64,000 bases of DNA from assembly GCF_034931125.1 (NCBI RefSeq), contig NZ_JAYGHM010000004.1, forward strand, positions 135,618-199,617, written 5' to 3'. This document shows, one piece after another, positions 9,271 through 18,127 of this stretch (positions are counted from its first letter, which is position 1; every line of letters begins with the position of its first letter). The notes under the pieces are model-generated. The model searched no databases. It saw nothing but the letters and a program-made list of their open reading frames with translations, and was not told where the DNA came from. The DNA is from Rivularia sp034931125. GTDB lineage: Bacteria > Cyanobacteriota > Cyanobacteriia > Cyanobacteriales > Nostocaceae. Made by a program: the position numbers and the translations under genes.

Positions 9271-10947
9271 TTACTTCAAAGCTCCTAAAACTGGTACAAT
9301 CTCCGCTTCTACATTCGGTGTCAAAAATCTCGCATAAATACCGGGATTAGTTTGAGCAATTTGAGTATAAGATTCCCGTACATGAGCGTTGACTGCTACT
9401 GTCTTCACGTCGTACATCTGCATTACAGCTTTAGGATAAAACCCGATCGCGATAATTACCGCTAGGAAACAAGCTGCAATAAACACTTCCCGCTGACTCG
9501 CATCTCTGTATACTGATTCATCTGGTAAAGCACAATCGGTACCAAAACAAGCCGTTCCTTCTGCTTCCAAGTTCTCCAATTTCGCGTTACCAATATCACA
9601 GATAACTTTACCTTCCCCGTAAAATACCTGTTTCAACAAGTCAAGTAGATAAATCGGAGTCAGGATTATTCCTACTGAAGCTAGAAATACCGTTACTGTA
9701 CAGAAAGTAGAACTGTAAATATCGCTGGTGGTGACACCAACTAACACCGAAAGTTCGCTGATAAATCCGCTCATCCCAGGAAGTGCTAAGGAAGCCATTG
9801 CAGCTATGGTACACAAAGCGAAAACTTTCGGCATAGTTTGTCCAATACCGCCCATTTCATCCATTTTCATTGTATGGGTGCGGTCGTAAGTTACACCAGC
9901 TAAAAAGAATAGTACTGATGCAATTAAACCGTGGGAAATCATCTGCAACATCGCACCGTTGATGCCTAAATCGGTAAAGGAAGCGATACCTAGTAACACA
10001 AATCCCATGTGAGAAACTGACGAATAAGCCAAACGTCGCTTCATATGAGTTTGAGCAAAGGAATTTAAAGCACCGTAGATAATGTTAATAACTCCAAGAG
10101 TTGCTAAAACTGGTGCAAAGTAAATGTGTGCGTCGGTAAGCAGTTCCAAATTAAGGCGAATTAACCCGTATCCACCCATTTTAAGCAATACACCCGCTAA
10201 AATCATCGATACGGGAGCGGAAGCTTCGCCGTGAGCATCAGGTAGCCATGTATGTAAGGGGAAAATAGCTAGTTTTACACCGAATGCAATTAATAATCCC
10301 GCATACAACAACAACTCAAAACCCAAGGAATAATCTTTTGTTGCCAAAGTAGCGATATCAAAAGTTACATTATCTCCACCATATAAAGCCATTGCGATCG
10401 CAGCGACTAAAATAAATATCGAAGCGGCTGCGGTGTAGAGTATAAACTTGGTTGCTGCATAACGGCGTTTTTTACCACCCCAAATATTAACTAGTAAATA
10501 TACGGGAACCAGTTCCACTTCCCACATAATAAAGAACAACATTAAATCCTGGGCGACAAACACCCCAACCTGTGCCGAATACAGCACCAACATGAGAAAA
10601 TAAAATAAACGCGGTCTGCGATCAACCTGCCAAGCCGAAAACATCGCCAGCGTCGTCACAAAACCCGCCAACAGTACCAAAGGGACAGACAAACCATCAA
10701 CGGAAACAGCCCAATTAAAACCTAATTGAGGTACCCAAGCGTAACTTTCGGCAAGCTGAAAACTTGCATTGCTTGCATCGTAATGCCGCCAAAAAGTAAA
10801 ACACATCAAAAAAAAGTCTGCCATACCCACACCAACGGCATACCACCGGATGAATTTACCATCTTTATCTGGTAAAAAGGGGATGAGAAAAGAAGCAAAA
10901 AGTGGAAATAAAACTATTGCGGTCAGCCAAGGAAAATGTTCCGCCAT
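9271..10947 (-). CDS. ndhD: NAD(P)H-quinone oxidoreductase subunit 4 (NdhD)
   Basis: The 558-aa polytopic protein is the NdhD antiporter-like subunit of the NDH-1 complex in the thylakoid membrane, used in respiration and cyclic electron flow. Diagnostic parts are the proton-channel glutamate helix LMLFFIMWEVELVPVYLLV, the KLAIFPLHTWLPDAHGEA motif with its lysine, and KRRLAYSSVSHMGFVLLGIA. A loop near residues 455-490 contains CFGTDC and separates the last two membrane helices. Cyanobacteria have several NdhD paralogues; this one resembles the D1/D2 respiratory type more than the CO2-uptake D3/D4 type, but I cannot assign the number. No ndhF lies next to it. Confidence 0.95.
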   Translation of the reverse strand: MAEHFPWLTAIVLFPLFASFLIPFLPDKDGKFIRWYAVGVGMADFFLMCFTFWRHYDASNASFQLAESYAWVPQLGFNWAVSVDGLSVPLVLLAGFVTTLAMFSAWQVDRRPRLFYFLMLVLYSAQVGVFVAQDLMLFFIMWEVELVPVYLLVNIWGGKKRRYAATKFILYTAAASIFILVAAIAMALYGGDNVTFDIATLATKDYSLGFELLLYAGLLIAFGVKLAIFPLHTWLPDAHGEASAPVSMILAGVLLKMGGYGLIRLNLELLTDAHIYFAPVLATLGVINIIYGALNSFAQTHMKRRLAYSSVSHMGFVLLGIASFTDLGINGAMLQMISHGLIASVLFFLAGVTYDRTHTMKMDEMGGIGQTMPKVFALCTIAAMASLALPGMSGFISELSVLVGVTTSDIYSSTFCTVTVFLASVGIILTPIYLLDLLKQVFYGEGKVICDIGNAKLENLEAEGTACFGTDCALPDESVYRDASQREVFIAACFLAVIIAIGFYPKAVMQMYDVKTVAVNAHVRESYTQIAQTNPGIYARFLTPNVEAEIVPVLGALK

Positions 10948-11174
10948 GATGCTAGTAAGAATATATACTCATTTTATTAATGTCATTTTACTAAAGTTTG
11001 TAACGCTTTTTCATAAAACTTTGCGAAGGTAATCATAGAGCGATTGATTATAGTTAAAAAAATACAGCAGCGCTCAACACTAGATCAACTCTCTGTGTTC
11101 TCTGCGTCTTTGTGGTTTTTTTATTCGCTAATCTTCTACCGGGAAGGGAGTAAACAAAATCTTAAATTGTGCTT

Positions 11175-12353
11175 TTAAAAAAAGTCTGCCATCCAAGGAG
11201 ATGAACCTGCAAATATCTCTGTAGCGGTAGAAAGTGCTGCATCTGTCCCATCGAGTTTTCCTGCAAGCTGCAATTGTTGAGCGGTGAATAATCTTGTGTA
11301 AAGTGGTGCTAGTCCTCCAATGTCTAGCTTTAATTCACCTGTACCACCTTTTGTCACACTTCCGCGTCCTTTAGCGACAGATAAAATAAATTTACCGTTG
11401 TTTTCTGCGATCAAATCATCTGTTATTTCTAAATGCAGTTCGGCTTTAATTCCCGATAAATAACCCCGTGTGGATAATGCTTTTTCTACATTTATTACCC
11501 GCAACATCCAACATTGTGTAAATTTAACTTTGGCGGTTTGTTCGGGTAATAGTAATGTAAGATGATCGGTTACAGAACCGCGCCAGCGTACTTTATCTAT
11601 TTGAGCGCGATGATTACTCAGAAATGACCAAAATGTTTGTGCGGCTGCATTTGTCAGCACAACCCAATCTATAACTCGTAAAATTGTACTGTTATCTTCT
11701 GAATATTGGCTGAATATGATGTAACCTTGGGGTTCTTCTACCGAACCGATTAAATAAGCATAGAAAACATCTTTTTTATCCGGTTTCATTATTCTATGCC
11801 AAATCGGTTGAGCGCGATTTAGATATCCATTAATATTTATGGCTTGTTTTGTATATAGTTCGTAAAAGATTTCTGAATCTATTGGAACAGATTTTACGAG
11901 TAAAGGCTTTTCGCGAATTTGAATGCTTTGCGCGGGAATTTCCCAACCGTAAAAACTACCCCCTTGCTCGTATCCTAATTTACGATATAGGCGTTGAGTT
12001 GCGGGATAAAGTACGGAGATCGCCGCACCCTTGGTATAAATTTCTTTGATAGTATGCTGCATTAAACTTAGCGCTGCACCCGTTCCCCGGTATTCCGGAG
12101 CAATACCAACTCCAGCAATTCCCGTCATCGCAACGCTTTCACCACCCCACCATTGTGACATCGGAATAGTCACTAATCCACCGACGATTTGTTTTTGCTG
12201 ACGGATGACACGTAAATTGTCTATCCCCATCTGCTTAACCCAAGTTTCTCCTTCACCAGGAGAGCTTAAAAAACACTGCTCGATGATACTTCCAAACCTT
12301 TGACTATCCTCCAAATTGGTAACGGTGGTGTATTCAAACTCCGGTTTCGTCAT
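11175..12353 (-). CDS. Eis-like GNAT N-acetyltransferase
   Basis: The 392-aa length and order fit the Eis family: a GNAT domain with the acetyl-CoA loop VGIAPEYRGTGAALSLM at about residues 83-100, a second degenerate GNAT-like domain, and a C-terminal SCP2-like domain (LEITDDLIAENNGKFILS... LKLDIGGLAPLYTRLFTA). Eis enzymes acetylate amines, including aminoglycosides, at several positions; the substrate of the cyanobacterial homologues is not known. It ends in an aromatic WMADFF C-terminus, and a free C-terminal carboxylate serves in catalysis in Eis. It lies between ndhD and a membrane-protein gene, all on the same strand but with gaps of 100-230 bp, so co-transcription is uncertain. Confidence 0.88.
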   Translation of the reverse strand: MTKPEFEYTTVTNLEDSQRFGSIIEQCFLSSPGEGETWVKQMGIDNLRVIRQQKQIVGGLVTIPMSQWWGGESVAMTGIAGVGIAPEYRGTGAALSLMQHTIKEIYTKGAAISVLYPATQRLYRKLGYEQGGSFYGWEIPAQSIQIREKPLLVKSVPIDSEIFYELYTKQAININGYLNRAQPIWHRIMKPDKKDVFYAYLIGSVEEPQGYIIFSQYSEDNSTILRVIDWVVLTNAAAQTFWSFLSNHRAQIDKVRWRGSVTDHLTLLLPEQTAKVKFTQCWMLRVINVEKALSTRGYLSGIKAELHLEITDDLIAENNGKFILSVAKGRGSVTKGGTGELKLDIGGLAPLYTRLFTAQQLQLAGKLDGTDAALSTATEIFAGSSPWMADFF

Positions 12354-12452
12354 ATTTACCGACTTGCATAGCTAAAATACAACTATATTACATACGGTGG
12401 TTAGTTTAGTATAGATAATTCCTAATTCCTAATCCAAAATCTAAAATTAGAT

Positions 12453-13028
12453 TCATCTCATCTGCCAAAACATAATGCTGCTCCCAACTGTACCAATAAT
12501 TATTCCACTAATAATCAGAGCAAAAACAAATCCGATGGGAATACCTACAAATAAGTTGAATCCGAAAATAAAAAAGCTACCGCTAAATAATGCGACTAAC
12601 CAACCAATGGTGACAAGTAAGATATTAAGCCAATTGTTTAAAAGTCTATAGTGTTGTAATAGTAAAGCTGTGAATAATCCACCTAAAAAACCGCCGATAC
12701 TCATACCAACAATCATCCCTTGGCTAAAAATTTGACTTGAAGAATCAAGGATAAACATTTCCCAACCAATAGTTAAACCACTGAAAAAACTAACTCCCCA
12801 AAGAAACCCTAAAAGAGCTACATCAGATGGCTTAATTGCAGTTTTAGTCCACATCAGTACTACACCAATAGTCAATCCTCCGATGCAACCAATAGTTGTA
12901 CCATAGCGAGTGAATTCTGACATTATATCTTCAGGGTTGAGACTATACATTAAGTTTGATAAGAACAGAAAAAAGGTACCAACACCAAGAGCAACAGTCC
13001 AACCAAAAGATATCAAAAATATTTCCAT
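12453..13028 (-). CDS. Unknown membrane protein, about six helices
   Basis: The 191-aa protein is almost entirely hydrophobic, with about six membrane segments. It looks like an internal duplication: each part begins with a similar helix (LISFGWTVALGVGTFFLF and LLVTIGWLVALFSGSFFIF) followed by glycine-rich helices. The C-terminus reads IMFWQMR. I do not recognise a family. About 100 bp upstream on the same strand lies the decayed 3' end of a paralogue (13134-13208), so this locus once held a tandem pair. No regulatory site is evident. Confidence 0.75.
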   Translation of the reverse strand: MEIFLISFGWTVALGVGTFFLFLSNLMYSLNPEDIMSEFTRYGTTIGCIGGLTIGVVLMWTKTAIKPSDVALLGFLWGVSFFSGLTIGWEMFILDSSSQIFSQGMIVGMSIGGFLGGLFTALLLQHYRLLNNWLNILLVTIGWLVALFSGSFFIFGFNLFVGIPIGFVFALIISGIIIGTVGSSIMFWQMR

Positions 13029-13133
13029 GTTTTTTAATTAATAGTAAATAGCATGAAGGCAGATAAAGGGATAGGAATTTTAAAAAATAATTATCAATTA
13101 TAGATGCCCTATACCTGATGAATAGTTATGGTT

Positions 13134-13208
13134 TCATCTCATTTGTCAAAACATTATATTCCTGACAGTTGCACCAATAAGAATTTCACATATAGCTAAA
13201 ATAAAACT
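13134..13208 (-). pseudogene. Remnant of a paralogue of the 191-aa membrane protein
   Basis: Read on the minus strand, about 24 codons match the end of the neighbouring membrane protein: FILAICEILIGATVRNIMF, a stop where the intact gene has Trp, then QMR and the stop. The nucleotide match to the intact 3' end (for example ATGTTTTG and AGATGAGATGA-type strings at both ends) is clear. The rest of the paralogue is gone. This is a truncated duplicate carrying a TGG-to-TGA change. Confidence 0.7.
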
Positions 13209-13519
13209 TTTATACTAGACACAAATAAATTGAAATGTGACGTTCTACTTTTCATTTTTTACAAAAAAAATGTCTCAATTGAGACACATTCGCAAAAATT
13301 GTATATTATTTTTTTATCTTAATTCACGAAGCGAATTTCAACATGAGTAAGCGCTAAATCGCTCTCACTCTGGCTATGGTGGGGCTACCCAAACAAAGCC
13401 TACCTGCGTAAACTGAATTCGGCGCTTTATACAGAAACTGTATAAGTCGGCACAAATAAAACCAACTATGTAACGGGATGTAAACTGGTATCAAAGCCTT
13501 GTCCCTACTCGCGATCGCG

Positions 13520-13682
13520 ATTTTCAACGTTGACCTACTTGCAAAACAAGTGGAAACTCAAAATACCCCTCAATCTATCGGGGGGTTAGGGAATTTGACT
13601 TTTACTTTTAAAATTTGATTCTAAAAATGCTGTAATCTTTATTTGTTAGCCTAATTTGTGTAAGTAGGTCAACGTTAAAAAT
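13520..13682. mobile_element. MITE-like element with 20-bp inverted ends
   Basis: The left end TTTTCAACGTTGACCTACTT is matched by the inverted right end AAGTAGGTCAACGTTAAAA, with about 120 bp between. The inside is non-coding and contains an acccc/ggggt hairpin. Size, terminal inverted repeats and lack of coding capacity fit a miniature inverted-repeat element. I cannot see a matching full-length transposon in the window. Confidence 0.65.
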
Positions 13683-13929
13683 CTTACTTATAAAAATGCC
13701 TCAGAAAGCACAAAGTAGCAGATTAAAATAGAGATTTGTGTCTTACATTCTATTACATGATGCCAGTTTATTTCTGCCGATCTACTTACAGCAAAAAATT
13801 ATCTAACCCGTAAGATTTTACAATATTTACACCTTGGAAGAAAGAATTTATTCCAAGACTCCATATAGAGATAGATAATTATGATTAATTTTCTACTAAC
13901 GAACTAATTTATGATAAACTTCATATTAC

Positions 13930-13981
13930 GATAATCTTCGCGGATTATCACAAAGACGAAACCCCTGAACAGGATACGGGG
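13930..13981. ncRNA. Paired hairpins in a spacer, candidate structured RNA
   Basis: A perfect 7-bp stem GATAATC / GATTATC with loop TTCGCG is followed 12 bases later by CCCC-N12-GGGG. It is a local G+C-rich island in very AT-rich spacer. The strand is not determined and no promoter is obvious; it may be a small RNA, a 5' leader or just a repeat. Confidence 0.25.
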
Positions 13982-14395
13982 AACATCTACCTTTCTTCCG
14001 AAAAAATCACAAGAAATTGTTTTCTTGAATCAATTAGGTAAAAGCAAAAGTTAACAGCTTGTAAACTGCTAATTTATCTATATTTAGGATGAATAATTTG
14101 TGCTTTTCCTATTTATACATTAACTCATGAGTTTAGTTACGTAAGTTGTTCAATAAAAAAATTGCAAATCGCTATTAGTTATCTCAACTTTCCTTTTAAC
14201 TAAGCTTCTAGAATTTTAACTCTTCAGCAATTATGGCTGCTGATACAAACAATACCAAATAAAAGTAACATTTAGTGAGATATATTTAGATACATTAGCT
14301 TTAATTATCATAAACGAGTTTAAAATAAGAAAAACGTCAATAACCTTGAGAAAGTTCGCTACAAAACAATATAGGCTATCAAGCATAGAAATTAA

Positions 14396-15193
14396 TTGAC
14401 ATCAGAAACTATGCAGCACTCTAAGAGTAATTCTGGGGATATTTTGCGGCAGCTTGTCACCCTTGCTGCTGTAATTATTGCTTTTGTCGTCAACGTCTTG
14501 TCAAATATTTTCCCGCTTAACGGACTGACGATTGGGGGAATATCCAATACTTTATTCAAAAACGTTTTAATAATTCCCGCTAACTATGCTTTTGCGATCT
14601 GGGGGTTAATTTATCTAGGATTATTTGCTTTTGCGATCTATCAAGTCTTACCTTCCCAGCGAGATAATCCTAATTTACGTAAAACCGGGTACCTATTAAC
14701 AATTGCATCCGTCGCTCAAAGTATTTGGGTATATCTATTTTTATCTCGGCTTTTCGTAGCTTCGGTGATAGCAATGCTATTGATTTTAGTCCCGTTAATA
14801 GTCATGTATCTCCGTTTGGGGATTGGAACCACACCTGCATCACGGGCTGAAAAATGGTTTATCCGCTACCCAACTAGTATTTATCTTGGTTGGATCAGCG
14901 TTGCGACTATCGTTAATATTGCGAGTGCTTTATATATCAATAATTGGAATGGTTTCGGCATCCCTGCTGAAACATGGACTCTAATTATGGTGATTATTGC
15001 CACATTTGTAGCCAATATCGCACTTTTGCAACGTCAAGATATTGCGTACAGTGGTGTAAGCGTGTGGGCATTAATTGCGATCGCCATTAAACACTGGGAT
15101 AATTCAACCTTAAAAATCGTAGCACTATCAGGTACTTTGCTAATCATCGCGATCGGCTTATTTAAAGGTCAAGGGTCAAAGGTTAAAGGTTAA
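14396..15193 (+). CDS. Tryptophan-rich sensory protein (TspO/MBR-like) membrane protein
   Basis: The 265-aa protein has about seven membrane segments and conserved aromatic positions (FAIWGLIYLGLFAFAIYQ, YLGWISVATIVNIA) of the kind found in bacterial tryptophan-rich sensory proteins distantly related to TspO. Such proteins may bind porphyrins, but this longer group is uncharacterised. The frame opens with TTG at 14396; an ATG five codons later (14411) is an equally good start. The final codons (KGQGSKVKG) are encoded by GGTCAAA/GGTTAAA heptamers that run on past the stop, so the C-terminus has been extended or replaced by a tandem repeat. Monocistronic after a 1.2-kb spacer. Confidence 0.75.
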   Translation: MTSETMQHSKSNSGDILRQLVTLAAVIIAFVVNVLSNIFPLNGLTIGGISNTLFKNVLIIPANYAFAIWGLIYLGLFAFAIYQVLPSQRDNPNLRKTGYLLTIASVAQSIWVYLFLSRLFVASVIAMLLILVPLIVMYLRLGIGTTPASRAEKWFIRYPTSIYLGWISVATIVNIASALYINNWNGFGIPAETWTLIMVIIATFVANIALLQRQDIAYSGVSVWALIAIAIKHWDNSTLKIVALSGTLLIIAIGLFKGQGSKVKG

Positions 15194-15253
15194 AGGTAAT
15201 AATTTTTAACTCTTAACTCCTCACTCCTAACTTATTATCTTTTTTCGTCCCCA

Positions 15254-16411
15254 TCACCCCTTCCCCCACTTCTCTAAAGCTCGTTTTAACGCTCCATCTG
15301 GTACCTCATCAAAATCTTGCTTCTCCACTCTTTCCAAAGCTTCAAAAAACGCTTTAACTCCAGATGCAGCACCATCGGGATGATCCATAATTCCCGTACC
15401 TGCATTCAAAATTACATCATTACCGTAATCAGCTATTGCTTTGGGTACAATACCGGGATGAATCCCCGCAGAAGGTACTGGAAAAACATTGCGATCGCGC
15501 AAACTATCTTTAATCTTCGCTTCCTCTACTGCATCAAAAGGCAAACTACCATAATGTGCTGGATACAACACCGCGTCAGCGCCTCCGTGAGCCATCAATG
15601 TTCCTAGTATCACCGAATACGCCATACCGTGGTCGGGAGCGGCACACAAGGCTCCGGCAAGGGCTGGATGAGTAAAAATAGGTACATTAATCTGTTCGTC
15701 AGCGGCTAATGCTTGCAGTACCGAAAACCCGTAAGGAAGTACGTTAAGTAACAATGCATTCGCACCGACTTGGACTAACAACCGTGCTTTCTCGACTAAT
15801 TTATCTGCATTCCCCGTGACGTTGACGGCATATAATACAGTGCGTCCGGTTTTTTGCTTGACCTCATCAATAACTTGGCGACAAGCTTCGAGACGTTGTA
15901 AAGTAGGGGCTGTATCTAAGTCACCAAGAATCTCATCATCTTTAATAATATCGAGACCAGCATAGGCAACTTCTTTTAAAATACCGGCATGGTCTGCTGC
16001 CGAAAGTCCTAAAGCAGGTTTAAATATTGCCATTACTAAAGGACGGTCAAATACTCCTAATCTTTCTCTAATTCCAGAAATACCCAACTTGGGAGACAAA
16101 CCATAACTTCGAGGTAAGCGCACCGCTACAACTTTCGCCGCACCAGCCATCGAATATTTACCAAATATCATCGTTAGCAGGCTAGAAATATCATTTTCGA
16201 CATTTGTCAGCGGAAAACGAACCGTAGCGATGCTGTAGCCCGTACTAGCTTCTGTTTTTACTCCAATTACTTCCCCCAAATGTTCGCGTAACGCGGCTTC
16301 TCGATGAGCAAAACGAGCATCCCAAGTACCAGCAGTTTGTCCAACCGCAATAACTTTAGCTTGCTTTTCGGCATCTACACCGGGCGGAAAGCGATAATCA
16401 ACTTCAATCAT
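15254..16411 (-). CDS. RuBisCO-like protein (form IV; probable DK-MTP-1-P enolase, MtnW type)
   Basis: The 385-aa protein has the RuBisCO large-subunit fold signature but is much shorter than the carboxylase (about 475 aa). The metal site GLDIIKDDE is kept, with the carbamylated Lys, Asp and Glu, as is the first active-site Lys in FKPALGLS; the second Lys of the carboxylase KPKLG motif is Ala. THPAL, SAGIHPG and NAGTGIMDHP occupy other phosphate or substrate positions. Known form IV proteins act as enolases in methionine salvage or have unknown roles, and do not fix CO2. No other methionine-salvage gene is in the window. It ends near a cytochrome gene on the same strand but is separated from it by a heptamer repeat. 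Confidence 0.88.
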   Translation of the reverse strand: MIEVDYRFPPGVDAEKQAKVIAVGQTAGTWDARFAHREAALREHLGEVIGVKTEASTGYSIATVRFPLTNVENDISSLLTMIFGKYSMAGAAKVVAVRLPRSYGLSPKLGISGIRERLGVFDRPLVMAIFKPALGLSAADHAGILKEVAYAGLDIIKDDEILGDLDTAPTLQRLEACRQVIDEVKQKTGRTVLYAVNVTGNADKLVEKARLLVQVGANALLLNVLPYGFSVLQALAADEQINVPIFTHPALAGALCAAPDHGMAYSVILGTLMAHGGADAVLYPAHYGSLPFDAVEEAKIKDSLRDRNVFPVPSAGIHPGIVPKAIADYGNDVILNAGTGIMDHPDGAASGVKAFFEALERVEKQDFDEVPDGALKRALEKWGKG

Positions 16412-16419
16412 CAGTTATT

Positions 16420-16528
16420 AGTAGGGAGTAGGGAATAGGGAGTAGGGAGTAGGGAGTAGGGAGTAGGGAATAGGGAGTAGGGAGTAGGGAGTAGGGAATA
16501 GGGAATTGGGAATTGGGAATTGGGAATA
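16420..16528. repeat. Heptanucleotide tandem repeat (AGTAGGG / AATAGGG / AATTGGG)
   Basis: About fifteen consecutive 7-bp units begin a few bases upstream of the RuBisCO-like gene's start codon, so any promoter for that gene would lie within or behind the array. Unit sequence drifts from AGTAGGG to AATTGGG along the array. Confidence 0.92.
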
Positions 16529-16608
16529 GTGAAAAGAGTATTTTCATACATAGAAGTAAAAGTAAAGTTTTATCAAGACGATCTAAATTAATGCCCAATG
16601 CCCAAATT

Positions 16609-16998
16609 CTAAAGCGTTTCTAAATAACTTAATAAATCCGCCATTTCTTTTGCAGTGGGCTGAAATTTGGGCATTGGGGGGGTTTCTCCGCCAGTAACTT
16701 GGTGAATCAGTCCATAACGGGATTTGTGTTTGGATACTGCTTTTAAAGAAGGACCCACTCTTCCGGTTGCTTCCAAGCCATGACAGCCAGCACAGTTAAT
16801 TTGAAAAATAGCGTGTCCTTGAACGGGGTTTCCTTCTAGAGATAATACATTTTTAATGTAGGGGTCGGCAGCTCTGGCCATATTTACAGCAGAAATGCCC
16901 GTGAGGATTGCTAGCAGAACCGCTAACGAAAAGAACGCGATTCGCCCTATCAGAGTGTCCGGTTTGGTAATCTGGTTATCCAAAAGGTTTGCTGTCAA
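16609..16998 (-). CDS. cytM: Membrane-anchored c-type cytochrome, CytM-like
   Basis: The 129-aa protein has an N-terminal membrane segment (IAFFSLAVLLAILTGISAV, about residues 20-40) that may remain as an anchor, then one haem-binding CAGCH motif near residue 70 and a likely Met ligand in PPMPKF. Length and neighbours suit cytochrome cM, a low-abundance cyanobacterial cytochrome linked to stress and to control of respiration and photosynthesis. It is divergent from petG with about 200 bp between, and rsmD and hisH follow petG, a gene order I recall from other cyanobacteria. Cytochrome c6 is less likely because of the uncleaved-looking anchor. Confidence 0.82.
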   Translation of the reverse strand: MTANLLDNQITKPDTLIGRIAFFSLAVLLAILTGISAVNMARAADPYIKNVLSLEGNPVQGHAIFQINCAGCHGLEATGRVGPSLKAVSKHKSRYGLIHQVTGGETPPMPKFQPTAKEMADLLSYLETL

Positions 16999-17201
16999 GG
17001 TCAGTGTCTACAAAAATATTTCATTTCATACACATAGCTTAAAAGTTCTTGAGAGTCTCTGCAAGCGCCAATTGCTATTTCTGCACCTCAAATGTGGCTC
17101 TAATTCTCTCTAGGAGCGCTTTTTGCGATATTTCCCAGCTTTTTTGATAAGATGAGACATAGTAAACAAATATAAACGCGATCGCGTATCTGGAGAATTC
17201 A

Positions 17202-17315
17202 ATGGTTGAACCCTTACTTGATGGAATGGTTCTAGGTTTAGTTTTCGTAACTTTGGCTGGTTTGTTTTATAAAGCTTACGAGCAGTACAAACGCGGTAAC
17301 AAACTCGGACTTTAA
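17202..17315 (+). CDS. petG: Cytochrome b6-f complex subunit 5 (PetG)
   Basis: A 37-codon gene beginning ATG GTT GAA CCC. The protein starts MVEPLLDGMVLGLVFVTLAG and ends YEQYKRGNKLGL, which is the PetG sequence type and exact length. PetG is a single-helix subunit needed for assembly and stability of the cytochrome b6-f complex in thylakoids. A TGGAG Shine-Dalgarno sequence lies 6 bp before the ATG, and a HIP1-containing stretch (acgcgatcgcg) just upstream. It is divergent from the CytM-like gene and convergent with rsmD. Confidence 0.97.
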   Translation: MVEPLLDGMVLGLVFVTLAGLFYKAYEQYKRGNKLGL

Positions 17316-17352
17316 TCGTTAACGCTAATGATGTGGTGATTCCATATTGCTG

Positions 17353-17375
17353 GAGACGTTGCAGTGCAACGTCTC
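17353..17375. repeat. Palindromic repeat AGACGTTGCA, copy 2
   Basis: GAGACGTTGCA / TGCAACGTCTC around one central base, 37 bp after petG and before the convergent rsmD. It is identical in its core to the copy at 9218 and may serve as a bidirectional terminator. Confidence 0.8.
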
Positions 17376-17424
17376 TACAAAGTCATGTTTAATACAAAAT
17401 CATCTTGTAGGGAAATATAATTGA

Positions 17425-18018
17425 TTACTGATAACTGTAAAAACTTATAGTGGTGTTTCCATAGACTTTTTGACGGCAGATTTCCCAATTAGTAATTTCT
17501 GATGGTGTCCATAATTTGGGATTATGCTCTACCGCTATTTCTCCATTGACATCTAAAAGCTGATATTTTTTGATAGCTTCTAATACTGGTTCGTATAAAT
17601 CGCTTGCATAAGGTGGATCAAAATAAATTCTGTCAAACTGCTGTTCGTTAAGTTTCGGCAACAGCTGTAATATATCCCCTTGCAAAAGTTTCCATTCTTG
17701 TTCGGAACTTGCAACCGAGTGCCAATTTTGCTTGATAATACCGCAAGCACTTTTAGATTTTTCTACACCAACTACAATGCTTGCTCCTCGACACAAAGCT
17801 TCCGCACCCATAGAACCCGTTCCGGTGCATAAATCCAACCAGCGACAACCTGCAATTCTTCCTTGCCAAATATTAAATATTGCTTCTCTTACCCGTGCGC
17901 TCGTGGGTCTGGTCTGCTTCCCTGGTAATGTTTTTAACTGACGATTTCCGTAGATTCTTAGCAAAATTATTTTCGCGTTTTTCGGGATTCTAGGGACAAT
18001 ACTACTTGTGACTGCCAC
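17425..18018 (-). CDS. rsmD: 16S rRNA (guanine(966)-N(2))-methyltransferase RsmD
   Basis: The 197-aa protein is the usual RsmD length. It has the N-terminal RIYGNRQLKTLPGKQTRPT signature with the substrate-loop TRPTSARVREAIFNI, the SAM-binding motif I LDLCTGTGSMGAEALCRGA and the catalytic FDPPY. It methylates G966 of 16S rRNA in the small subunit. It lies 110 bp downstream of hisH on the same strand and may be co-transcribed with it. No anomalies. Confidence 0.95.
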   Translation of the reverse strand: MAVTSSIVPRIPKNAKIILLRIYGNRQLKTLPGKQTRPTSARVREAIFNIWQGRIAGCRWLDLCTGTGSMGAEALCRGASIVVGVEKSKSACGIIKQNWHSVASSEQEWKLLQGDILQLLPKLNEQQFDRIYFDPPYASDLYEPVLEAIKKYQLLDVNGEIAVEHNPKLWTPSEITNWEICRQKVYGNTTISFYSYQ

Positions 18019-18127
18019 TATTTTATAGCAGAAAACACGAATTGAGCTACGACATCAAATTAGAATTAGAATTTGCCTTTTTTAATCAAATGTAAGATAC
18101 TTGTCCTGTTTTTTGATTGAACAACCA

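Larger units (their letters stand above)
13209..14395. other. Long spacer with MITE-like element and hairpins
   Basis: About 1.2 kb without a plausible gene. It holds a GCGATCGC site, the inverted-repeat element at 13520-13682, and a pair of hairpins at 13930-13981, listed separately. The remainder is AT-rich with stops in all frames. No tRNA-like fold is seen. Confidence 0.7.

Noticed and set aside
11091..11121. gtgttctctgcgtctttgtgg string, seen inverted near 40003
   Set aside because: A common dispersed spacer motif in cyanobacteria; too short and ordinary to list as an element.
16404..16598. 64-codon open frame upstream of the RuBisCO-like gene
   Set aside because: It is made almost entirely by the heptamer repeat, reading as Pro/Tyr/Ser/Leu repeats; it is not a gene.
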